Source: Hyphomicrobiales bacterium (GTDB taxonomy: Bacteria > Pseudomonadota > Alphaproteobacteria > Rhizobiales > Rhizobiaceae). From it: a stretch of 55,855 nucleotides of DNA. Made by a program: the position numbers and the translations under genes. This document shows positions 25,218-34,421 of the stretch, piece after piece (the first letter of the stretch is position 1; the number at the start of each line of letters is the position of its first letter). Under the pieces are notes generated by a model. The model searched no databases, was not told the DNA's origin, and was given only the letters and a program-made list of their open reading frames with translations. The stretch is taken from assembly GCA_900471525.1 (NCBI GenBank), contig UCEZ01000052.1:52427-108281 (forward strand), given 5' to 3'.

Positions 25218-25376
25218 GTGCAGCGCCAGTTTCCGAAAACCTTTTCGCCGATCCAATTGCGCCACAAGATGCTACGAAACCGCATCGTCTTCGGCGCCCA
25301 CACGGCCAACATGGCGGAAGATGGCCCGCCGGGCGAGCACCATATCGGCTATTACGCAGGGCGGCGTTGGAGATAA
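25218..25376 (+). pseudogene. Truncated NADH:flavin oxidoreductase (OYE family) N-terminus
   Basis: A 52-codon frame begins at GTG 25218, with GGAGAAG just upstream, and ends at TAA 25374-25376, 1 nt before the Ldh-type gene. It encodes FSPIQLRHKMLRNRIVFGAH followed by TANMAEDGPPGEHHIGYYAG. This is the N-terminus of a TMADH/2,4-dienoyl-CoA-reductase type flavin oxidoreductase, which normally continues for more than 600 residues. After GYY the match stops at once. The start signals are intact but the body is gone, so I read it as the stump left by a deletion. It may still be translated and coupled to the next gene. The rest of the 318-nt gap (25060-25217) shows nothing else. Confidence 0.65.
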
Positions 25377-25377
25377 G

Positions 25378-26391
25378 ATGAGCGAAGAAACCGTTCCGTT
25401 CAGCCTTGCGGCCGCGCACGATCTCGCAGTCGCCGCCCTCATCGGGGCCGGCGCAAGTCCGGCGATGGCGACTTCCCTTGCTCGCGCGACGGTGGACGCG
25501 GATGCGCGCAGCCCGCCGGCTGTCGGTTTTTCCCATCTGGTCGACTACCTTGAAAGCCTCGTTGCCGGTCGTATCAACGGGAAGGCCGCACCCCGGAGGA
25601 CAAACCCCGCCCCCGCGCTGATCCGCATGGACGCCGATGGCGGCATCGCGCAACTCGGCTTCGATCTCGCCTTCGACGATCTTGTCGAAAAGGCCCGGAC
25701 CTTTGGCATCGCTCTTTTTGCCCAGGCAAACAGCTATACCTCCGGCGAACTCGGTGATTACGTCTTCCGGCTCACGGAACAAGGCCTCGTCGGCATAGCC
25801 GCGACCAACGGCCCTGCACTGATCGCCGGTTCGGGCGGCAGCAAACCGGTCTATTGCACCAACCCGCTTGCGTTCGCCGCTCCCCGCAAGAACGGCGCGC
25901 CGCTCCTCATCGACCAGTCCTCCAGCGCCACTGCCTTCGTCAACATCCGCCATGCAGCGGCGCGCGGCGAGCCGATACCGGCGGGCTGGGCCGTCGATGC
26001 GATGGGACAGCCGACCACCGACGCGAAAGAAGCGATGAAAGGCGCGATGATTGCCTACGGCGGGCCACGCGGCGCCAATATCGCTCTGATGGTCGAGGTG
26101 CTGGCGGCGGGCTCAAGCGGCGCCAACTGGTCGCTCGATGCGCCGGATTTCGCCAGCGGCGACCGGACACCCGGCACGGGCCTCACTGTCGTCGCGATTG
26201 CTCCCTCACTGCTCGACGAAGGGTTCGAAGACCGGCTCGACGCGCAATTGACGCGGCTGTCGACCGGATACGGTATCCATATCCCCGGGGCTTCGAAATT
26301 CGCGTCTTTCATCACCGCGCGCAGCGAAGGCATCCGCTTGCCTTCCGCGCTGGTAAGCCGTATCTCCGCTTTCGCAAAAGGACGTGAATAG
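25378..26391 (+). CDS. Ldh-family (malate/L-lactate-type) NAD(P) oxidoreductase
   Basis: A 337-aa enzyme of the YlbC/YiaK/YjmC type, a fold distinct from classical malate dehydrogenase. Family features include VDADARSPPAVGFSHLVDYL near the N-terminus, the substrate and nicotinamide region ANSYTSGELGDYVFRLTEQG, TNGPALIAGSGG near 145-156 and KGAMIAYGGPRGANIALMVE near 220-240. The ATG at 25378 has GGAG 6 nt upstream. It is followed after 12 nt by a KDG-type kinase, suggesting a 2-keto sugar acid or 2-keto acid substrate. The exact substrate is not decidable. Confidence 0.85.
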   Translation: MSEETVPFSLAAAHDLAVAALIGAGASPAMATSLARATVDADARSPPAVGFSHLVDYLESLVAGRINGKAAPRRTNPAPALIRMDADGGIAQLGFDLAFDDLVEKARTFGIALFAQANSYTSGELGDYVFRLTEQGLVGIAATNGPALIAGSGGSKPVYCTNPLAFAAPRKNGAPLLIDQSSSATAFVNIRHAAARGEPIPAGWAVDAMGQPTTDAKEAMKGAMIAYGGPRGANIALMVEVLAAGSSGANWSLDAPDFASGDRTPGTGLTVVAIAPSLLDEGFEDRLDAQLTRLSTGYGIHIPGASKFASFITARSEGIRLPSALVSRISAFAKGRE

Positions 26392-26403
26392 GGGGAGAAT
26401 TTC

Positions 26404-27321
26404 ATGGCGGGCAGGCTGCTTTCGATCGGCGAGTGCATGGTGGAACTGATGCAGGCCGAGGGCGATCTCCTTCGCAAGGGCTATGCCGGCGATACCTTCA
26501 ACACCGCCTATTACGCCCGGCTGTTCCTGCCGCAGGACTGGTCCGTCGATTACCTGACCGCCGTCGGTACCGATACGGTGTCCAATGAAATGCTGGCCTT
26601 CATCGAAAAGACCGGCGTCGGTACCGGCCATATCCGCCGCGTCGAGGGCCGCTCGCCGGGCCTCTACATGATCCACTTGAAGGACGGCGAACGCAGCTTT
26701 TCCTACTGGCGCTCCGTTTCGGCCGCCAAGACGCTCGCCGACGACGCGGACCACCTGCGTGCAGCCATCGAAGCCTCCGACATTCTCGTCTTTTCCGGTA
26801 TCACCCTGGCGATCCTTGCGCCGCCGGCCGTCGAAACGCTTCTCTCGGAACTGCGCCGCGCAAAGGCGGCAGGAAAGCTCGTCGTCTTCGATCCCAACAT
26901 CCGGCCACGCCTCTGGGACGACAAGCGATACATGCTGGAAACGATCTCCGCCGGCGCCCGAGCGTCCAGCCTCGTCATGCCGAGCTTCGACGATGAGGCC
27001 ACGCATTTCGGCGATAGCGATATCGCTGCGACGATCGCACGGTATCGGGGTCTAGGCATCGACAAGATCGTAGTGAAGGACGGACCGAGCGGCGTCACCT
27101 TGAGTTTCGACGGTGGCGCATCACAATTCGTTGCCTCGGCCAAGGTCGACAAGATCATCGACACGACGAGCGCCGGCGACAGCTTCAACGGCGCATTCCT
27201 TGCCCGCTATGCCGTCGATGGCGATCCGGTTGCTGCGGCCGGTTTTGCGGCTGCGACGGCGGCATCGGTCATCCAGCATCACGGCGCCCTGGTCGCGAGG
27301 GACAAGCTGCCCACCGCGTGA
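26404..27321 (+). CDS. kdgK: PfkB-family sugar kinase, probable 2-keto-3-deoxygluconate kinase
   Basis: A 305-aa ribokinase-fold enzyme. The C-terminal PfkB signature DTTSAGDSFNGAFLARYA near residues 251-268 carries the catalytic Asp and anion hole, and the N-terminal GECMVELMQ and KGYAGDTFNTAYYARLFLP motifs are those of KDG kinases. It would phosphorylate 2-keto-3-deoxygluconate to KDPG for Entner-Doudoroff cleavage. GGGGGAGAATTTC before the ATG gives a good ribosome site. It is co-directional and close-packed with the Ldh-type gene. Confidence 0.87.
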   Translation: MAGRLLSIGECMVELMQAEGDLLRKGYAGDTFNTAYYARLFLPQDWSVDYLTAVGTDTVSNEMLAFIEKTGVGTGHIRRVEGRSPGLYMIHLKDGERSFSYWRSVSAAKTLADDADHLRAAIEASDILVFSGITLAILAPPAVETLLSELRRAKAAGKLVVFDPNIRPRLWDDKRYMLETISAGARASSLVMPSFDDEATHFGDSDIAATIARYRGLGIDKIVVKDGPSGVTLSFDGGASQFVASAKVDKIIDTTSAGDSFNGAFLARYAVDGDPVAAAGFAAATAASVIQHHGALVARDKLPTA

Positions 27322-27336
27322 AAGCGCTCGACATTT

Positions 27337-27366
27337 GATCGATTCAGCACCAAAATCGATCCTTTT
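27337..27366 (+). terminator. Weak inverted repeat after kdgK
   Basis: GATCGATT (27337-27344) pairs with AATCGATC (27354-27361) around 9 nt, followed by CTTTT. It could be a weak terminator for kdgK or an operator for the next gene; the low GC stem leaves this open. Confidence 0.35.
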
Positions 27367-27428
27367 GGCACTGATTTCCACCATAATGGCTCTATCCTAC
27401 GCTTGTCGATGAAGCCAAGGAGATCGGA

Positions 27429-27974
27429 ATGATCGGGAAATTGATGACAACAACCGTTTTCGCGGCGGCAAGTCTGGGTACGGCCTTCGCTGCGGATTTT
27501 AAAGTGACCAGTCGCGACTTTGCGTCGGGCAAGGTCGAGCAGGCGCAGTTCGCGAACGCCATGGGCTGCACCGGCGGAAACGTTTCGCCGGAAATTTCCT
27601 GGTCGAACGCGCCAGAGGGCACCAGGAGTTTTGTGGTGACGCTCTACGACAAGGATGCGCCGACGGGATCGGGCTGGTGGCACTGGGTCGTCAAGAATAT
27701 CCCTTCGGACACGACGTCTCTGCCCCCGGGCGCCGGAAACGAGGCCGCGAAGCTGCCGAAAGGCGCCATGATGACGCCGACCGATTTTGGTATTCCCGGC
27801 TATGGCGGTGCCTGCCCGCCCGAAGGCACGGAGCACGACTATACGATCACGGTAAAGGCGCTGGGCGTCGACAAGCTACCCGTACCGGAGAATGCCACAC
27901 CGGCGCTCATCGGTTTCGTCAGCAACATGAACACCCTTGCCGTCGCGATCATCTCCGCAAAGGGCGGCCGATAG
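27429..27974 (+). CDS. YbhB/YbcL-family PEBP-like protein, exported
   Basis: A 181-aa protein with a signal peptide (MIGKLMTTTVFAAASLGTAF, cleavage after AFA near residue 21). The phosphatidylethanolamine-binding-protein fold shows the anion-pocket motifs LYDKDAPTGSGWWHWVVKNI near residues 73-92 and GYGGACPPEGTEHDYTITV near 121-139. Bacterial members have no settled function. AAGGAGATCGGA precedes the ATG. Followed after 6 nt by an AraC-type regulator, perhaps in one unit. Confidence 0.9.
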   Translation: MIGKLMTTTVFAAASLGTAFAADFKVTSRDFASGKVEQAQFANAMGCTGGNVSPEISWSNAPEGTRSFVVTLYDKDAPTGSGWWHWVVKNIPSDTTSLPPGAGNEAAKLPKGAMMTPTDFGIPGYGGACPPEGTEHDYTITVKALGVDKLPVPENATPALIGFVSNMNTLAVAIISAKGGR

Positions 27975-27980
27975 AAAATA

Positions 27981-28916
27981 ATGAGCGAAGAGCTTTTCCA
28001 GGATGAACGGGACATGCCGCGCGGCGACACCCGGCCGCGGCATGTCGGCGCTGCGTCCCGCGAAACGGCTGCCATCACGGCAACGCCCAGGCCCGGTGTA
28101 AATTCGGCACCCTCGGACCACAGGATTTTCGTTCGTCCGTCCGTGGGTGTCGCCGCCCGGATCGTCCAGCACAACCGGTTGCGATACTCCAATATCGTCA
28201 TCAACCGCCCGCTGATCATTCTCATCGAGCATGGCAGGAAAATCCTGTGCAACGGCGACTTTGAACTGACGATCAAGGCGGGCAGCGCCGTGGCGCTCTG
28301 CCAAGACCAGGTGTTCGACGTCGTCAACGAGGCGGACGCCGACGGCGCCTACCAGGCCCGCTGGATCACTTTCGATCCCGAGCTCATCCTTGGCCAATCT
28401 CCCCCGGCAAGCACGACACCGCCTATCGAAAGAGCGCTGGCGCTTGGCGGGCCGGAAAAGGGATTTCTCGATGCCTATCATCTGGCGACCCAGGCGATTG
28501 CCGAGCCCGGCAGCGTGCCCGAGGCCATCGCCGTTCACCGCATGAAGGAACTTCTGATCTGGCTCGATCTTGCGGGCGGCCGCTTCGCCCTGCCCCGCCC
28601 CACCGGCTTTGCATCCCGGGTCAGAAACATCCTGGCATCGGAACCGGGAGAGAGCTGGTCCGGTGCCGGGCTCTGCACCAAGCTCGGCGTCAGCGAAGCA
28701 ACACTGCGGCGCATGCTATCGGCCGAGGGCTGGTCTTTCCAGTCGCTGCTTGCCGATGTCCGGATGTCGGCGGCCATGCAACTGCTGCAGTCCACCGACC
28801 TGCCGGTTCTGCACATCGCCCAGGAAGTCGGTTACGAATCGCAGTCGCGGTTCGCATTGCGATTTCGCAGCCGGTTCGGTTTCGCCCCGAGCGCTATTCG
28901 CGGCCACAGGCGTTGA
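27981..28916 (+). CDS. AraC-family transcriptional regulator
   Basis: A 311-aa protein. Residues 45-150 form a cupin-like effector domain (ILIEHGRKILCNGDFELTIK), and residues 205-308 hold two helix-turn-helix units: LCTKLGVSEATLRRMLSAEG and VLHIAQEVGYESQSRFALRF, the latter followed by FRSRFGFAPSAIRGHRR, the typical AraC end. The first 40 residues look disordered, so a start further in is possible. The target is unknown; the YbhB gene upstream is the nearest candidate. Confidence 0.88.
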   Translation: MSEELFQDERDMPRGDTRPRHVGAASRETAAITATPRPGVNSAPSDHRIFVRPSVGVAARIVQHNRLRYSNIVINRPLIILIEHGRKILCNGDFELTIKAGSAVALCQDQVFDVVNEADADGAYQARWITFDPELILGQSPPASTTPPIERALALGGPEKGFLDAYHLATQAIAEPGSVPEAIAVHRMKELLIWLDLAGGRFALPRPTGFASRVRNILASEPGESWSGAGLCTKLGVSEATLRRMLSAEGWSFQSLLADVRMSAAMQLLQSTDLPVLHIAQEVGYESQSRFALRFRSRFGFAPSAIRGHRR

Positions 28917-28951
28917 CTAACGTCGATTTCTTCGTGACTTGATCATGGCGC

Positions 28952-28973
28952 GGCGCGGCATCAATGCCACGCC
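28952..28973. terminator. Hairpin between convergent araC-type gene and der
   Basis: GGCGCGGCAT and ATGCCACGCC pair with one mismatch around a CA loop. Without a T tract it is only a weak candidate for a shared bidirectional terminator in the 63-nt gap. Confidence 0.35.
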
Positions 28974-28979
28974 AACCGG

Positions 28980-30404
28980 TTACTTCCGCTTCTTGCGGTT
29001 TTCGAACGGGTTTTCCGACGCTCTCAAATGGATGCGGATCGGTACGCCCGGCATCTGGAAATCGTTGCGCAGGCCGTTGGTCAGATAGCGAATATAGCTT
29101 TCCGGAACGGATTCCGGCCGCGTGCAGGAGATCATGAAGCCCGGCGGACGAGCCTTGACCTGCGTCATGTACTTCAGCTTCAGGCGGCGACCGGACACTG
29201 CCGGCGGCGGATGCTGGATCTGCTGCGATTCCAGCCATTTGTTCAGCTTGGCGGTGGAAATGCGGCGGTTCCAGGTCTTGTCCGTATCGATGATCGACTG
29301 CATCAGCTTGTCGAGGCCATAGCCCGTCTGGCCGGAGATCGGCACGGCCCGGATGCCGCGCACCTGCGGCAGCAGGCGTTCGGTCTTTTCACGCAGGTCG
29401 GCCAGCAGCGCCTGCGCGTCTTCCACCAGATCCCACTTGTTGAAGGCGAGGATTGCGGCACGACCTTCACGCGCAACGAGATCGACCAGCTGCAGGTCCT
29501 GCTTCTCGAACGGGATGGTCGCGTCGAAAACGATAACGACGGATTCGGCGAAACGGATGGAGCGCAGGCTGTCGGCAACGGAAAGCTTTTCGAGCTTTTC
29601 CTGCACCCGCGCCTTCTTGCGCATGCCGGCGGTGTCGAACATCTTGATGGTACGGCCGCGCCAGTCCCACTCGACGGAAATGCTGTCGCGGGTGATGCCT
29701 GCTTCCGGGCCGGTCAAAAGGCGGTCTTCACCGAGGAACCGGTTGATCAGCGTCGACTTGCCGGCATTCGGGCGGCCGATGATCGCCACGCGCAACGGCT
29801 TGGTGTCGTCATATTCCGGCTCGAAATGCTCGTCTTCTTCTTCGCCCGGCTCATGGCGAAGATCGATATCGGTTTCCGCCTCATCGATCTCCGGCGGGAA
29901 GGCGCGGTCCTCGCCGAGCGCGGCGACGATGGCGTCACGCAGGTCGATCATGCCCTGCCCGTGTTCGGCCGAGATGGCAACGGGCTCGCCGAGCCCCAGC
30001 GTGAAGGCGTCGTAATAGCCGCCGTCGGATCCCTTTGCTTCGGACTTGTTGGCAACCAGCACCACCGGCTTGCCGCGGCGGCGCAGCATTTCGCCGAGCG
30101 TCTCGTCGGCCGGCGTCAACCCGTATTTGGCATCGACGACGAAGAGCGTCAGGTCGGCCTCGTCGATGGCCGCTTCCGTCTGCAACCACATGCGGCCCTG
30201 AAGCGTTTCCGGTCCGGATTGCTCGAGGCCGGCGGTATCGACGATGGTGAAGCGCAGGTCGACGAGCTTGGCGTCGCCCGGCCGCCGGTCACGGGTAACG
30301 CCCGGCGTATCGTCGACAAGTGCCAGCTTCTTGCCAACCAGACGGTTGAAAAGCGTCGACTTTCCGACATTGGGGCGCCCAACGATGGCGACGGTGAAGT
30401 TCAT
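28980..30404 (-). CDS. der: Ribosome biogenesis GTPase Der (EngA)
   Basis: A 474-aa protein with two tandem Era-like GTPase domains and a C-terminal KH-like domain. The first domain has GRPNVGKST (residues 8-16), [16 protein letters not shown] and NKSE; the second has GRPNAGKST near 211-219, [11 protein letters not shown] and NKWD. Der acts in 50S subunit assembly. An acidic linker ([16 protein letters not shown]) separates the domains, as is common in Alphaproteobacteria. The basic C-terminus ends ENRKKRK. It lies downstream of the TPR gene on the same strand, 66 nt away. Confidence 0.97.
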   Translation of the reverse strand: MNFTVAIVGRPNVGKSTLFNRLVGKKLALVDDTPGVTRDRRPGDAKLVDLRFTIVDTAGLEQSGPETLQGRMWLQTEAAIDEADLTLFVVDAKYGLTPADETLGEMLRRRGKPVVLVANKSEAKGSDGGYYDAFTLGLGEPVAISAEHGQGMIDLRDAIVAALGEDRAFPPEIDEAETDIDLRHEPGEEEDEHFEPEYDDTKPLRVAIIGRPNAGKSTLINRFLGEDRLLTGPEAGITRDSISVEWDWRGRTIKMFDTAGMRKKARVQEKLEKLSVADSLRSIRFAESVVIVFDATIPFEKQDLQLVDLVAREGRAAILAFNKWDLVEDAQALLADLREKTERLLPQVRGIRAVPISGQTGYGLDKLMQSIIDTDKTWNRRISTAKLNKWLESQQIQHPPPAVSGRRLKLKYMTQVKARPPGFMISCTRPESVPESYIRYLTNGLRNDFQMPGVPIRIHLRASENPFENRKKRK

Positions 30405-30470
30405 CGAATAATCCTGTCTTCAGAGCATCCGAAACCGTCATGCTCCAATTTTGTTTTCGCGGGCGTCCGT

Positions 30471-31142
30471 TCAGGACGCCTTTCCGCTCGCGGTAATCAG
30501 GTCGAGCAACATCTGGGCGCGGTTTGCCAGATTGCGCGGAGTCTCCGCATCATCGGCGATCTGCTGGAACCAGGTCTTGGCCTTTGCCATGTCGCCGGCC
30601 TTGTAGGCTGCAAGACCGAGCGCCTCGCGCGCCGAATGCCGCAATCCATTGGCAGGGACGGCAAGCTGCTCGGCCTCGGCCGAAACCTGCTCATAGGTGC
30701 CGGTATCGACCAGAAGATAGGCGGCACGCATGCGGGCCGCATCGCGCATGGCCTGCGGCAAGCTGGCATCCTTGGCGATGTCGGAGAAGACCTGAACGGC
30801 GGCAGCCGTATCGCCCTTCTGCGCCTGCAGGGTTGCTGCGCGCATCTTCGCCAGAACCGGATAGGCGCCGTAGCCATCCTTCTCCAGCGCGGTCAGCGCT
30901 GCGAGCGCCTCGTCGGTCTTGTTTTCCTTCGACAGCGTCAGGGCTGCGAGGAACTGGTCGCCTGACTGGGAGGCCGAGGTCTCATGCCAGTATTCGTAGC
31001 CCACCTTGCCGATGGTGCCGAGCACGATGAGAATGGCGATCCCGATGATGACACTGCCGAACCGCGTCCAGACGGCTTTCACCTGTTCGGAGCGCAGTTC
31101 TTCGTTGACCTCGCGGATAAAGCTGTCGTCCTGGTTCGCCAT
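30471..31142 (-). CDS. Membrane-anchored TPR protein (YfgM-like)
   Basis: A 223-aa protein with one transmembrane helix (SVIIGIAILIVLGTIGKVGY, about residues 29-48) and a periplasmic tetratricopeptide region. This is the YfgM/TPR_21 family, whose E. coli member works near the Sec translocon as an envelope chaperone and sits next to bamB and der, the same neighbour seen here. The start ATG at 31142 gives MANQDDSFIREVNEELRSEQ; an upstream start at 31175 is possible but lacks support. Confidence 0.85.
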   Translation of the reverse strand: MANQDDSFIREVNEELRSEQVKAVWTRFGSVIIGIAILIVLGTIGKVGYEYWHETSASQSGDQFLAALTLSKENKTDEALAALTALEKDGYGAYPVLAKMRAATLQAQKGDTAAAVQVFSDIAKDASLPQAMRDAARMRAAYLLVDTGTYEQVSAEAEQLAVPANGLRHSAREALGLAAYKAGDMAKAKTWFQQIADDAETPRNLANRAQMLLDLITASGKAS

Positions 31143-31260
31143 TCCTAAGTTCCGGTTGCCCGGCCTTCCCTGCAAAGATGAATGTAAAGATTTCCGCGCT
31201 TCTACCGTATTTTGAGGCCGTTGTAAGGGGGCAGCGCGATTTAGCCCCTATTCCCCACGA

Positions 31261-31848
31261 TTAGCCCATCACAATCGGCGCAACGCCGATCAGCCACTCA
31301 TGCAGTTTCCAGATGAAGAGCAGATAGGCGGCCACGCCGATGAGGACTGCGAACAGATCGTATCGCGTTGAACGGAATACCGGAAGCACCAGCTCTCCGG
31401 CCCGCTGCCGCCGCTTGAGCGAGATGCGCATGACGACGGCCCAGGCCAGGAACGAGGCAAACAGCAGCACCGACGATGTCTCGCCATTGGCGAGCAGATG
31501 GGCGAGCGCCCAGATCTTGATCGACAGGATCTGCGGATGCTTGACCGCCACGGCAATGCGACCGGCCGGCAGGAAGCCGGCGGCAAGACAGATGAAGGCA
31601 ACGAGCATCAACAGCAGCGAGATATGCTTGAGGAAGACCGGCGGATTGTAAAGCATCCCGGTCGTAGCCCTCGCCTCGCCGAAACCATAGATGACCAGAC
31701 CGAGGCCGACCAGGCTGATGACGGTATAGATGCCCATCCAGGCGCTCTTCCCGTTGCGCTCGATAATCGAAGCACGCAAGCCCGGCGCCACGACGCGCAC
31801 GAGATGCATGCCCAGAAAGATGACGATCCCCAGAACCAGCAATGCCAT
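31261..31848 (-). CDS. NnrU-family membrane protein
   Basis: A 195-aa inner-membrane protein with about six hydrophobic segments. The start ALLVLGIVIFLGMHLVRVVA, the KSAWMGIYTVISLVGLGLVI and PPVFLKHISLLLMLVAFICL stretches, and the HPQILSIKIWALAHLLANGE motif with conserved His residues are the NnrU family signature. NnrU was named for linkage to nitrite/nitric oxide reductase in denitrifiers and its biochemical role is unclear; it is related in shape to isoprenoid or methyltransferase membrane proteins. No denitrification gene is nearby. The ATG at 31848 follows GGGTGGATATC. Confidence 0.85.
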   Translation of the reverse strand: MALLVLGIVIFLGMHLVRVVAPGLRASIIERNGKSAWMGIYTVISLVGLGLVIYGFGEARATTGMLYNPPVFLKHISLLLMLVAFICLAAGFLPAGRIAVAVKHPQILSIKIWALAHLLANGETSSVLLFASFLAWAVVMRISLKRRQRAGELVLPVFRSTRYDLFAVLIGVAAYLLFIWKLHEWLIGVAPIVMG

Positions 31849-31984
31849 GATATCCACCCGTCTTGTTTGAGGTTTGCACCTCTTCGCATAGCCGGATCGC
31901 ACCCAAGTTTAAAGAGCGATCAAAGGATTGCCGTATTCTTGGGTCAGGGGTCTCAATCCCGCATTCGCCGCCCAAGGTTTTCGC

Positions 31985-32992
31985 ATGCCCAGAATTTCCG
32001 TTGCTCACGGCCTTGCTGCCGCATTGGCATTGGTCCCCACTCTTGCCCATGCCGTTGAGCCGCCGGCACCGGCCGAGCGCAAGCAGCTCGTCATCATTTC
32101 CTTCGACGGCGCCCACGACAACAAGCTCTGGGAAAAGAGCCTGGAGATGGGCAAGCGGACGGGGGCGCATTTCACCTATTTCCTCTCCTGCACCTTCCTG
32201 ATGACCAGGGCGGAAGGTGGCAAGGCCTATCAGGCGCCGGGCCAGAAGGCCGGACGCTCCAACGTCGGCTTCGCCCAGAGCCGCGAAGAGATCCAGGACC
32301 GCGTCCATCACATCTGGCAGGCGCATCTGGAGGGGCACGACATCGGCAGCCATGCCTGCGGTCATTTCGATGGCAAGGGCTGGAGCCAGGCGGACTGGCA
32401 ACAGGAATTCACCGCCTTCCACGCAGCGCTTGCGAACGCCTGGAAAGCAGGTGGCATCGAAAGCGAAGAACCTGAAGGTTGGGCCGATTTCGCTGCCGAG
32501 GACATCAAGGGATTCCGCGCCCCCTATCTGTCGCTGAGCGACGGACTGCTGCCAGCCCTGAAAAAGGATGGCTTCACCTATGACGCCAGCCTTGTCACCA
32601 AAGGCCCGGGCTGGCCATCCAATGCGGACGGAATACCGCGCTTCGGCTTGCCTTTGATCCCGGAAGGGCCACAGCAGCGCCGGGTGATCGGCATGGACTA
32701 CAATCTCTTCATCCGCCACTCGATGGGCGTGGAGAACAGGAAAGACAGCGCTGTCTTCGAAGCGCGTACGATCGAGGCCTATCGGAAAGCCTTTGAGGCG
32801 CAATATCAGGGCAACCGCATTCCCCTGCAGCTCGGCTTTCATTTCGTCGAAATGAACGGCGGCGCCTATTGGCGGGCGCTCGACCGGTTCCTGACGGAAA
32901 CTTGCGGCAAGCGGGATGTTGCCTGCGTCAGCTATGCCGAGGCTCTGCCGCTGATCGCCAACCAGAAAAAGGCGGATCGCTCCGCCTTTTGA
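31985..32992 (+). CDS. Secreted polysaccharide deacetylase-family protein
   Basis: A 335-aa protein with a signal peptide (MPRISVAHGLAAALALVPTL, cleavage after AHA). The NodB-like fold shows the metal and catalytic motif FDGAHDNKLW near residue 38 and the second motif GHDIGSHACGHFDG near 117-130 with the H-x3-H zinc pair. FRAPYLS supplies the third motif. The first motif reads SFDGAHD rather than TFDDG, so the base Asp arrangement differs from classical chitin deacetylases. It may act on peptidoglycan or a surface glycan. Divergent from nnrU. Confidence 0.85.
   Translation: MPRISVAHGLAAALALVPTLAHAVEPPAPAERKQLVIISFDGAHDNKLWEKSLEMGKRTGAHFTYFLSCTFLMTRAEGGKAYQAPGQKAGRSNVGFAQSREEIQDRVHHIWQAHLEGHDIGSHACGHFDGKGWSQADWQQEFTAFHAALANAWKAGGIESEEPEGWADFAAEDIKGFRAPYLSLSDGLLPALKKDGFTYDASLVTKGPGWPSNADGIPRFGLPLIPEGPQQRRVIGMDYNLFIRHSMGVENRKDSAVFEARTIEAYRKAFEAQYQGNRIPLQLGFHFVEMNGGAYWRALDRFLTETCGKRDVACVSYAEALPLIANQKKADRSAF
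32967..32990 (+). terminator. Terminator overlapping the end of the deacetylase gene
   Basis: AAAAGGCGGA (32967-32976), TCGC loop, TCCGCCTTTT (32981-32990). The hairpin covers the last codons and its downstream arm ends in TTTT just before the stop codon. Confidence 0.75.
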
Positions 32993-33019
32993 TGTGTCTT
33001 TCCTACGAATACCTCTCGT

Positions 33020-34297
33020 TCACGGCTTGGCAGCCGCGAACTCGCCATCCGTTTCCTCACGTGCCAGATAACGCTGGTCGATGTCAGGCAGTGGCGCATC
33101 GTCGATCGCCGCTTCGAAGGCTTTCAGGCGCTTGTGGATCGACAGAAGCTCGATGATCGTTGACCAGTAGTTCACCAGATACTGGAACGAGTTGCTGACC
33201 TCGCCGAAAGCGGTCGAAATCTGCTGCCAAATGCCAAGGGTGATTTGCCCAGCCACGAACGTCGGAATGAGTATGAAATTCAGGAAAATAGCGTCGAGCT
33301 GGCCATAGGAATAGCGCGCCACGTTGAAATAGGCATAGTGCCAGTACATGCGGAAATAGTTGCGGCGCACATTCTCGTAAAGCTCTCTCACCGTAACCGG
33401 CTGCGCGCGATCCGCATGATCTTCGCCGTAGACAAGTTCCTTGCGGTATGCCGCCTCAACACGCTGGTTGCGGAAATTCAATCCCGGCAGCTTGATGCCT
33501 GCGAACGCCAGAAGTGCCGTGCCGAAAAGCGACCATATGATCGCAAGCCAGAACAGCGCATGAGGAATCGCCCCGATAATGGGTAGATCGGAGACATGCT
33601 GCGACATCGCGAAAAGCAGCGGCAGGAAGACGACCAGCGTCATAACCGAGTTGATGAGCGTGACGCCAAGACCTTCAAGGATATTGGCGAAACGCATCGT
33701 ATCTTCCTGAACGCGCTGCGAGGCACCCTCAATATGCCGGAGCTTGTCCCACTTCGACATATAGAAATCATTCATCGCGGTGCGCCAGCGGAAGACGTAG
33801 TGATTGGTGAAGAAAGCCGTGATGACGTTCAGTGCGACGCCGACAAAGCCAATTTCCAGGAAGTTCAGTTGTAGTGCGTAAAACTGACCGGCCGTGATCC
33901 CCGGCTTTTTCGCAAGAGCGTCTTGCAGCAGGTCGAAGAACGGGCCTCGCCAATTGTTGATCGCGACGGACGTCTGCACGGAGAAGTAGGCGATGAAAAT
34001 GATAAATGCCGATCCCCAGATGGACCAGTTAGCCCAGGGATGATCCTTTTCGATCACTTTCCAAGCGCTGCCAAAGATCAACACGAAGATCGTGAAATAA
34101 AGATAGAACCACAGATTGTCGGAGGTAAAGAAGAAGGCGAGACCAATTGGCGGCTTCTCTCCCGGAGCAAGGGGCGGCAAGCCGACCGCGGCGCCGATCT
34201 GTGGTCCGACAGTGTACCAAACGAGAATGCAGATAAGTGACCAGATTGCGCCGGAGGTAAAAAACAGCTTCGGCTTGGGAAAGAAGGAATGGAACAA
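33020..34297 (-). CDS. bacA: Peptide transporter BacA (SbmA/BacA family)
   Basis: A 425-aa inner-membrane protein with about seven to eight transmembrane segments. It imports proline-rich and nodule-specific cysteine-rich peptides and affects very-long-chain fatty acid modification of lipid A. In legume symbionts it is needed for bacteroid survival. FHSFFPKPKLFFTSGAIWSL at the N-terminus, NWRGPFFDLLQDALAKKPGI and RIEGASQRVQEDTMRF-type (here RHIEGASQRVQEDTMRFA) motifs are diagnostic. The start is placed at the TTG at 34297 because that matches the usual N-terminus; a GTG at 34339 would add 14 residues. No clear Shine-Dalgarno is seen for either. Confidence 0.93.
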   Translation of the reverse strand: MFHSFFPKPKLFFTSGAIWSLICILVWYTVGPQIGAAVGLPPLAPGEKPPIGLAFFFTSDNLWFYLYFTIFVLIFGSAWKVIEKDHPWANWSIWGSAFIIFIAYFSVQTSVAINNWRGPFFDLLQDALAKKPGITAGQFYALQLNFLEIGFVGVALNVITAFFTNHYVFRWRTAMNDFYMSKWDKLRHIEGASQRVQEDTMRFANILEGLGVTLINSVMTLVVFLPLLFAMSQHVSDLPIIGAIPHALFWLAIIWSLFGTALLAFAGIKLPGLNFRNQRVEAAYRKELVYGEDHADRAQPVTVRELYENVRRNYFRMYWHYAYFNVARYSYGQLDAIFLNFILIPTFVAGQITLGIWQQISTAFGEVSNSFQYLVNYWSTIIELLSIHKRLKAFEAAIDDAPLPDIDQRYLAREETDGEFAAAKP

Positions 34298-34421
34298 GAG
34301 GCAACACTCACGTTTCTTGAGGCGGGCGAACACCCACACTTCGAAGCAGCGAAACTAGGGCAAAACCCCTCACGTGCCAATCAACTCAAGCTAATGTTAC
34401 CGTTATTTAATCGCGACCCCA

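Noticed and set aside
24556..25377. Upstream extension of the Ldh-type gene to 24556
   Set aside because: The extension is antisense to the GH13 gene and lacks similarity. The ATG at 25378 has a good Shine-Dalgarno and begins the family's usual N-terminus.
29028..30965. A 645-aa rightward open frame
   Set aside because: It is the antisense of der and the TPR gene, rich in His/Arg/Gly shadow composition, with no recognisable domain.
31298..32842. A 514-aa leftward open frame over the deacetylase gene
   Set aside because: Antisense of a well-supported polysaccharide deacetylase gene and out of frame with nnrU.
34298..34339. GTG start for BacA at 34339
   Set aside because: It adds 14 residues not expected before the FHSFFPKP N-terminus; kept only as an alternative because the TTG at 34297 has a poor ribosome site.
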